NCBI GenBank assembly: GCA_003556985.1
Contig: PWPZ01000180.1
Span: 1-8,527, forward strand
Length of the DNA: 8,527 nucleotides
Source of the DNA: Bacteroidota bacterium
GTDB lineage: Bacteria; Bacteroidota; Bacteroidia; Bacteroidales; PUMT01
Direction of reading: 5' to 3'
Shown here piece by piece: positions 1 to 6,054 of this stretch (the first letter of the stretch is position 1; the number at the start of each line of letters is the position of its first letter). The position numbers were made by a program, and so were the translations under genes. The notes beneath the pieces were generated by a model. That model worked only from the letters and a program-made list of their open reading frames with translations. It did no database searches and was not told the DNA's origin.

Positions 1-1
1 A

Positions 2-547
2 CTGGTTCGCAGCTTTATGAATCTTATATGGACCGAGAGGGAATCGGCCTGGCTTGCCGGCGACAAATCATATACCGGACCGGGTTCATTCCGCGACATT
101 GTACAAAAAACCTTCCGCGAAACCATTGACCGGGTGGAGCAAAATCACAGGCCGAACCCGGACCGCTGGGCATGGGGAGACGCTCATAAGATGACCATTG
201 AACACCCCCTGGGATCGGTATGGCTTCTTGACTTCCTTTTCAAATTCAACAGAGACGACTATTCGCCCGGGGGTAGTTTTCATACTGTATGCCCCTATTC
301 CTACAGTTATACCGAGCCTTTCAGAATCAATCACGGAGCATCCCAGAGGCATATTTATTCAACTGCCAACTGGGATGAATCCTTTTCCGTCATTCCAACC
401 GGGACATCGGGGATACCGGCAAGCGACTATTATCTTGACCAGACTGACAAGTATGTTAACGATACTTACACTCCCGACTTATTTTCGCCGCAAAGAACTC
501 AAGACGCTGCAAGGTACATAATGAGACTGGTTCCCCCGGATCAATAA
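2..547 (+). CDS. Penicillin acylase family (S45) hydrolase, C-terminal fragment
   Basis: This is the 3' end of a gene that begins before the window; the frame is open from base 2, and the first internal ATG (base 17) is not expected to be the real start. About 181 codons are visible. They match the end of the beta chain of penicillin acylase-type N-terminal nucleophile hydrolases: a WAWGDAHKMTIEHPLG segment, a GGSFHTV segment, then HGASQRHIY, a TANWDESFSVIPTG stretch, GTSGIPAS and a YYLDQ motif. The family autocleaves a secreted precursor and hydrolyses amides such as acylated amino acids, N-acyl homoserine lactones or beta-lactam side chains. The true substrate cannot be told here. The nucleophile serine, the signal peptide and the alpha chain would all lie upstream, outside the window. 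The gene is convergent with recN, and the two stop codons touch. Confidence 0.85.
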   Translation: MVRSFMNLIWTERESAWLAGDKSYTGPGSFRDIVQKTFRETIDRVEQNHRPNPDRWAWGDAHKMTIEHPLGSVWLLDFLFKFNRDDYSPGGSFHTVCPYSYSYTEPFRINHGASQRHIYSTANWDESFSVIPTGTSGIPASDYYLDQTDKYVNDTYTPDLFSPQRTQDAARYIMRLVPPDQ

Positions 548-2203
548 TCACTTATCCATTAACTCCCGGGCATTCACCAGTGCAGCTTCTGATAACCCGT
601 CGCTGCTCAGCATCCTCGCAATTTCTGTAATCCTTTCGTCCCTGGTTAACAACCGGATGCGTGTATGGGTGGCATTATCAATATCTTCCTTGTAAACATG
701 GAATTGCTGATCCCCCTTCCCTGCAACCTGGGGAAGATGTGTGATATTGATCACCTGCATGGCGGCCGACATGCTTTTCATAATATCCCCCATCTTTCCG
801 GCTACCTCACCCGACACACCCGAATCAATCTCGTCGAATATAATAGTAGGAAGGGCCTTTGTTTCGGCAATCAGGGACTTCAGGCTTAGCATGACCCTTG
901 ACTTTTCTCCTCCCGAGGCAACCCTGGAAAGTTCGGTTGGCGGAGACTGGCGATTGGCAGAAAACATAAAAGAAACTTTATCCAGGCCGTCCTTTGTAAA
1001 ATCGGCAAGTTTACGATGCTCAACCACAAACCGGGCATTGGGTATGCCCAGTTGTCTGAGCTGGCTTACCATATGTTTCTCCAGGCCGGGAATTGCATTT
1101 ATCCTTGTTTCGGCAAGCCTTTCCGATATACGGGAAAGCTGCCGTCGTGCCTCCTCAACCTTTTTCCCTGCCTCCTCTATGCTGAATTCATAGCCGTTAA
1201 TCTCCTCTACCCTTTTCTGTAAATCATCACGAATACCAATAAGCTCTTCGACTGAGCCTGCATGGTGTTTCTGTTGCAGGCCGTATATGAGATCCAGCCT
1301 CTCGCTCACCAGGCCGGCGCGTGCAGGGTCAAATTCAACGGTGCTCTCAAGGCTGTCTAATTCAGACGAAATATCCTTCAGCTCTATCAGCGAGCTTTCA
1401 ATCCGGTCGTGCAGATCGGCTATCGGGGAATAGAAGGGTTTTACCCTGCCTAATCCCGATTGAATATTCTTGAGAACACCAAGAAGAGAATTCTCATCAC
1501 GATCTAATGCCGAACACGACTGGTTAAGCATTTCTTTTATCTCACCGGCGTGGGTCAGAAGCTGCAATTCCTCCTCCAGTTCCTTCTGTTCTCCTTCAAC
1601 CAGACTGGCTTCAGTAAGCTGCCGGAGCTGAAACTGGTAATAGTCAAGGTCGGTACTTGCCTGTTCTGCTTTTTCCCTGAGTGCACTGAAATGTTTCTCC
1701 AGAGATATGTATTCCCTGTAGTGTTGCAGATATGAATCTTTCAGAGAGCGGTTACCGGCCACCTCATCTATCACATCAAGCTGAAACCGGTTTTCTGAAA
1801 TACTGAGGCTGTTATGCTGTGAATGAATATCCACCAGCCTGATGCCCAGGTCTCTGAGCACATTCAATGTAACGGGAGTATCATTTATAAAGGCCCGTGA
1901 TTTACCGGATTCATTAATTTCCCGCCTTATTATGGAAAGATTTTCATAATCAAGCTCGTTTTCATCAAAGAAAATTTCCAATCCATACCCGGATATATCA
2001 AATTCGCCCTCGATTATGCATTTACGTTTTTTATTTTGCAAGACTGAGGTATCGGCCCGCTGACCAAGGATCAGGGAAAGAGCCCCAAGCAAAATAGATT
2101 TTCCTGAGCCGGTCTCGCCGGTTATAATAGACAGTCCGCCGGTAAAATCAATATTCAACTCATCTATAAGGGCGTAATTAATTACTGATAGTTTCCGAAG
2201 CAT
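548..2203 (-). CDS. recN: DNA repair protein RecN (SMC-like ATPase)
   Basis: The product is 551 aa, the normal RecN size. RecN is a cytoplasmic SMC-like ATPase that holds broken DNA ends together for RecA-dependent double-strand break repair. The N-terminal ATPase half has Walker A GETGSGKS (residues 29-36), a GKSRAFIND segment (100-108) and VDIHSQHNSL (124-133). A long Glu/Leu/Lys-rich helical middle (roughly 155-390) fits the antiparallel coiled coil. The C-terminal half has the ABC signature SGGEKSR (430-436), Walker B TIIFDEIDSGVSG (from 453, Asp457/Glu458), a switch histidine in ITHLPQVA (His489) and the family's C-terminal DERITEIARML motif. The ATG at 2203 gives the canonical MLRKLSVINYALIDEL start. 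It is the last gene of the minus-strand block but lies 252 bp beyond porD, so it may have its own promoter; I saw no good LexA-type box. All key ATPase residues are present. Confidence 0.97.
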   Translation of the reverse strand: MLRKLSVINYALIDELNIDFTGGLSIITGETGSGKSILLGALSLILGQRADTSVLQNKKRKCIIEGEFDISGYGLEIFFDENELDYENLSIIRREINESGKSRAFINDTPVTLNVLRDLGIRLVDIHSQHNSLSISENRFQLDVIDEVAGNRSLKDSYLQHYREYISLEKHFSALREKAEQASTDLDYYQFQLRQLTEASLVEGEQKELEEELQLLTHAGEIKEMLNQSCSALDRDENSLLGVLKNIQSGLGRVKPFYSPIADLHDRIESSLIELKDISSELDSLESTVEFDPARAGLVSERLDLIYGLQQKHHAGSVEELIGIRDDLQKRVEEINGYEFSIEEAGKKVEEARRQLSRISERLAETRINAIPGLEKHMVSQLRQLGIPNARFVVEHRKLADFTKDGLDKVSFMFSANRQSPPTELSRVASGGEKSRVMLSLKSLIAETKALPTIIFDEIDSGVSGEVAGKMGDIMKSMSAAMQVINITHLPQVAGKGDQQFHVYKEDIDNATHTRIRLLTRDERITEIARMLSSDGLSEAALVNARELMDK

Positions 2204-2455
2204 AGCTGAAAGGTTATTTTAGCCAGTAAATTAAAAAAAATTTGGGGGCTCCATACTATTATAACACCCTAAATTAGGAAAATATATCCAAACCGCCGCT
2301 AATAACCATTGTCATGTCGCCCGGCCACGGGTCAACCGTACCATAATTCACCCGGCCATTAGGCTCCGGACCATAAATCACCCGGATCAAATTCACCCGG
2401 CCACAACTCTTACGGCAATAATGTAAGGATGACAAACTGAAGGCAGAAGACCGGC
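2204..2455. other. Intergenic spacer between porD and recN
   Basis: This is the longest gap inside the minus-strand block. The part next to recN (about 2204-2290) is AT-rich and could carry a recN promoter. On the minus strand there is a TATAAT-like string near 2260 and a TAATTTAG sequence one base from TAnnTTTG, but neither has a well-placed -33 element. The part next to porD holds a cluster of degenerate GC-rich repeats. No credible terminator follows porD: a 5-bp stem (CTTAC/GTAAG) near 2405-2430 has no T-tract, so read-through from porD into recN is possible. I see no convincing small gene. Confidence 0.6.
2315..2403. repeat. Degenerate short repeat cluster (core TTCACCCGGCCA)
   Basis: Four related copies lie in about 90 bp upstream of recN. 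Bases 2345-2358 and 2390-2403 are identical over 14 bases (AATTCACCCGGCCA). Bases 2371-2385 are a variant (CCATAAATCACCCGG) that shares the CCATAA lead of the copy at 2341. A weaker copy (TCGCCCGGCCA) lies near 2317-2327, and its CCCG pairs with CGGG at 2328-2331 in a small hairpin. Spacing is irregular, about 20-30 bp. There are no CRISPR-like uniform spacers and no transposase. The origin is unknown; it may be a genome-wide intergenic repeat or a protein-binding cluster. Confidence 0.6.
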
Positions 2456-3358
2456 TTACTGCTGAATATTCTGGTACTTGGGGGTATTTGCCGGATCGAC
2501 TTCCTTGAGAACGTCAACGACCCTGCCGGCCTGATCGGGATTGGTTTCAGAGAAAACATTAATGATTTCGTCCGATTTTGCATCAAAAACCACCTGCATA
2601 AGATGCATGAAAGGATCGGGTTTTTCCCTGAATACGCGCTGAACAAGAAGGAGACTTTCGACTATTTCGTCCCGGGCCTCTGCAGGACGATCACTCATCC
2701 GGTCCAGACCCAGCCGGTGATACCGGTATACGAACTCTCTTATGGGAGCATATTTGGCGTCACGCAAATTGGAGGCCAGCCAGTATCTGTTACGGTTACT
2801 TTCAAATGACTTCCAGCCGCGTTCCGAAGCATTCTGGGCATTGGTAACTATAGTTTCGGCTCTTTGAAAAAATTCTGTTCCCCCGTAAAGGGAAAAAGAG
2901 TCGTAATCAAGGCCCATTATTATATTGGCATAAAAGGCCAGTATTGCTGTAAGATTGGAAATGTTCTGGGTTTCGGAAAATTCAAGTGGCTCATGCTCTA
3001 TATATCTGAAATGGAGATTATTGTCAAGATAATTAAAAAGAACTGTTTTGTAGGATGAGTTGAATACCGGCCTCCTGGATTGGATCTGGATGGTTCCCCG
3101 GTATTCATCGGCCGACACTTCTTCGGTCAGGTTTAACATTATATTCACTTCAATCCGCTCGTGACCACTGAAAACATGATTGGTCCAGTTCCTGCCGTTC
3201 ATGAATTCATAAATGGCTTTTTGCAGGGTGGTGAATTTCTGCCTGTTGGTGCCCTGGATCTGATTGGTTATTACCTGAACATTACACCGTAATTCCTGGG
3301 AAATTGCAGGGAAGGAAGTCAGGATAGCCAGAATGGTGATAAGGACTGTTTTTTTCAT
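2456..3358 (-). CDS. porD: DUF4835 family protein (PorD, type IX secretion-associated)
   Basis: The product is 300 aa, the usual size of this Bacteroidota-specific family, which databases call DUF4835 and, in newer annotation, type IX secretion system protein PorD. Its molecular role is not well defined. A Sec signal peptide is clear: MKK, a hydrophobic stretch at residues 4-17, then PAISQ with probable cleavage near residues 20-21. No lipobox cysteine is present, so a soluble periplasmic or outer-membrane-associated protein is likely. Family-typical segments are NLTAILAFYANIIMGLDYDS (135-154), SLYGGTEFFQRAETIVTNAQ (156-175), NRYWLASNL (190-198) and REFVYRYHRLGLDRM (207-221). The start lies 4 bp after the coaBC stop, with no Shine-Dalgarno sequence, so it is translated from the bamD-rpoZ-coaBC transcript. 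Family assignment is firm. The PorD name comes from recall of database naming, and the presence of T9SS in this organism is not shown by the window. Confidence 0.88.
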   Translation of the reverse strand: MKKTVLITILAILTSFPAISQELRCNVQVITNQIQGTNRQKFTTLQKAIYEFMNGRNWTNHVFSGHERIEVNIMLNLTEEVSADEYRGTIQIQSRRPVFNSSYKTVLFNYLDNNLHFRYIEHEPLEFSETQNISNLTAILAFYANIIMGLDYDSFSLYGGTEFFQRAETIVTNAQNASERGWKSFESNRNRYWLASNLRDAKYAPIREFVYRYHRLGLDRMSDRPAEARDEIVESLLLVQRVFREKPDPFMHLMQVVFDAKSDEIINVFSETNPDQAGRVVDVLKEVDPANTPKYQNIQQ

Positions 3359-3362
3359 GTGT

Positions 3363-4598
3363 TCAAGCTTTTTGTATCATCAATGATGCCAGATGACTGA
3401 CAATATCAGCCGCCACACCGGCTTTTGTTTTCATCGGATAATCAACGGCTGAACCATCCGGACTGATTATGCTTATCTTGTTGGTTTCGCTATGAAAGCA
3501 GGCACCTTCATCCTGCAGGGAATTTAAAACGATAAAATCAAGGTTTTTATTATGAAGCTTTTTCCTGGCATTCTCCTTTTCGTTATCGGTTTCAAGGGCA
3601 AAGCCCGCCAGGATCTGATCGGTCTTCTTAATCTTGCCAAGCTCCCTAAGAATATCAGGGGTGGGCTTCATTTCAAAAGAGAAATTATCACTTCCCCTTT
3701 TCAGCTTTCTGCTTTCGGTTGTTACCGGGGTATAATCGGCCACGGCGGCAGCCATTATGCAGGCATTGCAACCGGGAAACCATTTAAGGCATTCGTCATG
3801 CATACCGGCTGCCGTTTTTACCTTTATTACTTTTATTCTCTGATGCCTGGTTTCAACCGATACCGGTCCCGATACCAGTATTACCTCTACACCCCTTTCT
3901 GCCAGCTCCTCTGCAATAGCATAACCCATCTTACCGGATGACTGATTGCCTATATACCTAACCGGATCAATCGGCTCGTGAGTGGGGCCGGCGGTCACCA
4001 GAACCTTTTTTCCTTCCGGGAAATTATTTCCTGTGTTTTTAGTATCTGCTTGTCCGGCAAAAAAAGATATGATATTATCGACAATGATCTCCGGCTCTTC
4101 CATGCGCCCTTTACCACTCAGTCCGCTGGCCAGTTCGCCGGTTGAAGGCTCCACAATTATATTTCCCCTGGATTTAAGAATCTCCATGCTATTAAGTGTG
4201 GCGGGATGCCTGAACATATCAAGATCCATAGCAGGTGCAATCATGACAGGACAACGGACCGACAGGTATGTGGTCAGTAAAAGATTGTCGCAAATGCCCT
4301 GTGCCATTTTTGCCATGGTATTGGCACTGGCAGGGGCACAAATAAACAGGTCAGCCCAAATACCCATTTCTACATGGGAATTCCACTGTCCGTCATCATA
4401 GGAAAAAAAGTCGCTTAGCACGCTGTTGCAGGAAAGGGTTGCAAGAGTTACCGGGGTAATAAATTCCTTTGCCAGGGGGGTCATGACAACTTTTACCGTT
4501 GCCCCCTCCTTTACAAGCAGCCGGATAAGAAACGCTGATTTGTATGCGGCAATGCTTCCAGTAACGCCAAGTATAATTTTTTTACCCTGCAGCTGCAT
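3363..4598 (-). CDS. coaBC: Bifunctional phosphopantothenoylcysteine decarboxylase / phosphopantothenate-cysteine ligase
   Basis: The product is 411 aa, full length. CoaB joins 4'-phosphopantothenate to cysteine using CTP, and CoaC decarboxylates the product to 4'-phosphopantetheine, two steps of coenzyme A synthesis in the cytoplasm. The CoaC flavoprotein domain (about 1-180) has GVTGSIAAYK (11-20), the active-site His75 in SHVEMGIWADL, the FMN segment APASANTMAKMAQGICDNLL (88-107) and PAMDLDMFRHP (122-132; many homologues have PAMN). The substrate flap reads GELASGLSGKGRM, with Ser158 where E. coli has the catalytic Cys158. The CoaB domain (about 195-411) has VTAGPTHEPIDPVRYIGNQ followed by SSGKMG (201-225), AAAVADYTP (283-291), KLKR (298-301), KPTPDIL (311-317) and GFALET (332-337). 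It starts 17 bp after rpoZ; AAGGGG eight bases before the ATG is weakly Shine-Dalgarno-like. An out-of-frame ATG lies 7 bases upstream. Confidence 0.96.
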   Translation of the reverse strand: MQLQGKKIILGVTGSIAAYKSAFLIRLLVKEGATVKVVMTPLAKEFITPVTLATLSCNSVLSDFFSYDDGQWNSHVEMGIWADLFICAPASANTMAKMAQGICDNLLLTTYLSVRCPVMIAPAMDLDMFRHPATLNSMEILKSRGNIIVEPSTGELASGLSGKGRMEEPEIIVDNIISFFAGQADTKNTGNNFPEGKKVLVTAGPTHEPIDPVRYIGNQSSGKMGYAIAEELAERGVEVILVSGPVSVETRHQRIKVIKVKTAAGMHDECLKWFPGCNACIMAAAVADYTPVTTESRKLKRGSDNFSFEMKPTPDILRELGKIKKTDQILAGFALETDNEKENARKKLHNKNLDFIVLNSLQDEGACFHSETNKISIISPDGSAVDYPMKTKAGVAADIVSHLASLMIQKA

Positions 4599-4615
4599 AT
4601 TGCATACCCCTTAAA

Positions 4616-4942
4616 TCAGTCATCCATTTTTGTTGGGTTGCGATGATAGATCAGTCCTTCCTTATATTCTTCAAGCGCCAGCAGGCCTGGCTTTGGAAGG
4701 CGTTCGTAGAATTTTGATATCTCAATCTGTTCCCGGTTTTCAAAAACCTCTTCCAGGTTATCGGTATAATAAGCAAACTCCTCCAGCTTCCGGCTTAATT
4801 CGTCTTTCATCTGTACGCTAATCTGGTTTGCCCTTTTTGCGACAATCATAACAGATTCATAAATATTTCCGGTTTCGGCATCAAGCTCTGACATATCACG
4901 GGTTATTGTGGTAACGGGAGCTTTTAATTTCTTGTAATCCAT
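4616..4942 (-). CDS. rpoZ: RNA polymerase omega subunit (Rpb6-like, Bacteroidota type)
   Basis: The product is 108 aa. Omega helps assemble and stabilise the beta' subunit of RNA polymerase; in Proteobacteria it forms part of a ppGpp site. The omega/Rpb6 fold is visible as GNIYESVMIVAKRANQI (25-41), the conserved helix that contacts beta', and a C-terminal LPKPGLLALEEYKEGLIYHR segment (82-101). The middle DNLEEVFENREQIEISKFYE (61-80) is an insertion typical of the Bacteroidota form and absent from the shorter E. coli protein. Its position between bamD (5 bp gap) and coaBC (17 bp gap) is the usual Bacteroidota arrangement. Many bacteria also have rpoZ next to coaBC, usually after gmk, so the pairing extends beyond this phylum. 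Confidence 0.93.
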   Translation of the reverse strand: MDYKKLKAPVTTITRDMSELDAETGNIYESVMIVAKRANQISVQMKDELSRKLEEFAYYTDNLEEVFENREQIEISKFYERLPKPGLLALEEYKEGLIYHRNPTKMDD

Positions 4943-4947
4943 AATAA

Positions 4948-5778
4948 TTAATTAATATTCTCAAGTGTAAGGTCATCAGCCGGATGGTCATCCAGCACGC
5001 TGAGAGCTCTGTTAAGGAAGCCATGTGCCTCTTTGATATACTGGCTTTCGGGGAACTCTTCAATAAATGCATAATATTCATCAAGTGTTGACTGAAAACG
5101 TTCCAGTTGCCTTTGGGGAACCGAACGGTCGGCCAGAAGGAAGCTCGATTTCAGAATAAGAAACATTTTTTCTTCACGGTATTTGCTATCCGGAAATTCT
5201 GCCAGACTGTTTTTAAAAGCTATAATTGCAGCCTGATAATCGTCCATATCGTAATATAATTTCGCGCTGCGAAATGATTTCTCAAGAAGCTTCTCCCTCA
5301 TTTCGGCAATCAGCTTCTGGGCATCTGCAACTTTATCGCTTTCAGGAAACAGGGTTATGAACATGGTAAACTGATCAATAGACCTCCTTGTTATCCCCTG
5401 ATCAAGGCTTGGGCGGGGTGACAACAAATAGTTGCAGTAGGCTCTCATATAGGTTGCTTCTTTTGCCCTTTCATGGGTGGGATAATCCCTCATAAAACTA
5501 TCAAAATGGTGCGCTGCCATGATATAATCGCCACGGTGATAATAGCTGTTGGCAAGAATAAAGTTCAGCTCAGCGGCTCTCTGCGTACCCCTGTATATAG
5601 GCAGAATCTGTTCTATCAGGGTTGCTGCCCTTACATATTCCTCATCCTCGTAGTACTCCATTGCTCTGTCATACTTCAACTGAAAATCATCGCTTTTAAG
5701 AAGTCTTTCATATTCACTGCATGAAGCGAGGAATAAAACTAAACCAAGTATTTTAAAAATTGCCGGTATCCTAAACAT
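4948..5778 (-). CDS. bamD: Outer membrane protein assembly factor BamD (TPR lipoprotein)
   Basis: The product is 276 aa, normal for BamD. It is a periplasm-facing lipoprotein anchored in the outer membrane that works with BamA to fold and insert beta-barrel proteins. The N-terminus is a lipoprotein signal: hydrophobic residues 6-18, then the lipobox LASC with lipidated Cys20 and Ser21 at +2. The mature part is tetratricopeptide-like: helical repeats at about 32-62 (KYDRAMEYYEDEEYVRAATL), 68-100 (ANSYYHRGDYIMAAHHF), 102-146 (with YCNYLLSPRPSLDQ), 168-197 (AKLYYDMDDYQAAIIAF) and 225-260. The YCNYLLSPRPSLDQ loop is characteristic of bacteroidotal BamD. It is the first gene of the minus-strand operon, and the AT-rich region upstream should contain its promoter. 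The short acidic SEYE after the cysteine is not a convincing surface-export signal. Confidence 0.93.
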   Translation of the reverse strand: MFRIPAIFKILGLVLFLASCSEYERLLKSDDFQLKYDRAMEYYEDEEYVRAATLIEQILPIYRGTQRAAELNFILANSYYHRGDYIMAAHHFDSFMRDYPTHERAKEATYMRAYCNYLLSPRPSLDQGITRRSIDQFTMFITLFPESDKVADAQKLIAEMREKLLEKSFRSAKLYYDMDDYQAAIIAFKNSLAEFPDSKYREEKMFLILKSSFLLADRSVPQRQLERFQSTLDEYYAFIEEFPESQYIKEAHGFLNRALSVLDDHPADDLTLENIN

Positions 5779-5844
5779 TCTGCGAAATTAGTATATTTCT
5801 GCCGAAGCTATATAAAACTTGCTGTTAATTATTCAAAATTCAAA

Positions 5845-5878
5845 CAAATATTATACCTTTCTTGAAGTAGCGTGCAAA
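5845..5878 (-). promoter_or_regulatory. Possible promoter for bamD-rpoZ-coaBC-porD
   Basis: On the minus strand, TTTG (5878-5875) is followed after 22 bp by AATATTTG (5852-5845), which matches the Bacteroidota -7 consensus TAnnTTTG at all but the first base. The 22-bp spacer is slightly longer than the usual 19-21. An overlapping TATAAT string and a nearby GAATTTTG are alternatives. The start site would lie about 60 bases before the bamD ATG. This is prediction only. Confidence 0.3.
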
Positions 5879-5927
5879 AATAAAATTTTTTAACAACAAT
5901 TCACTACCAGATATTTTATTAATTTTA

Positions 5928-5958
5928 CTTGAAACGCAAAAAAAAAGCATTTATTTTG
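5928..5958 (+). promoter_or_regulatory. Bacteroidota-type promoter for the oxoamine synthase gene
   Basis: CTTG at 5928-5931 (consensus TTTG, -33) is followed by exactly 19 bp and then TTATTTTG at 5951-5958 (consensus TAnnTTTG, -7; one mismatch). This is the element pair and spacing known for the primary sigma factor of Bacteroides and Flavobacterium. Transcription would start near 5963-5966, giving a leader of roughly 90 bases before the GTG at 6055. Confidence 0.5.
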
Positions 5959-6011
5959 CAAAGAACTAAGCTTACGGCACCGGCGTAATTAACAATCGGT
6001 TGTAAGAACCC

Positions 6012-6027
6012 GTTTTCCACTGAAAAC
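6012..6027 (+). promoter_or_regulatory. Small hairpin / inverted repeat in the leader of the oxoamine synthase gene
   Basis: GTTTTC (6012-6017) and GAAAAC (6022-6027) form a perfect 6-bp inverted repeat around CACT, ending 27 bases before the start codon and inside the predicted 5' leader. It has no T-tract, so it is not a terminator. It could be an operator half-site pair, an mRNA stability element or chance. Confidence 0.35.
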
Positions 6028-6054
6028 TATTACATTAACTAAAACCAAACAATC

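Larger units (their letters stand above)
5779..6054. other. Divergent AT-rich regulatory spacer between bamD and the oxoamine synthase gene
   Basis: This 276-bp region separates two divergent transcription units and is clearly more AT-rich than the genes. It contains a good rightward Bacteroidota-type promoter, a weaker leftward one and a 6-bp-stem hairpin in the rightward leader. No ORF with coding character is visible in it. Confidence 0.75.

Noticed and set aside
741..1193. Plus-strand open frame of 150 codons inside recN
   Set aside because: It is antisense to the SGGEKSR and upstream part of recN, has no family resemblance and is a shadow of the conserved minus-strand frame.
2315..2403. 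CRISPR-like array upstream of recN
   Set aside because: Copies are short (about 14 bases), diverged and irregularly spaced, and there are no cas genes.
2405..2430. Terminator after porD (CTTAC/GTAAG stem)
   Set aside because: The stem is only 5 bp and no T-tract follows on the minus strand.
2410..2646. Minus-strand 78-codon frame overlapping the porD end
   Set aside because: It is out of frame with porD over its conserved C-terminus and has no recognisable features.
3552..4401. Two plus-strand open frames (129 and 139 codons) within coaBC
   Set aside because: They lie opposite strongly conserved CoaB and CoaC motifs and resemble no protein; shadow frames.
4948..5778. Surface-exposure signal on BamD after Cys20
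   Set aside because: SEYER has only scattered acidic residues and does not match the known bacteroidotal lipoprotein export signals; BamD is expected to face the periplasm.
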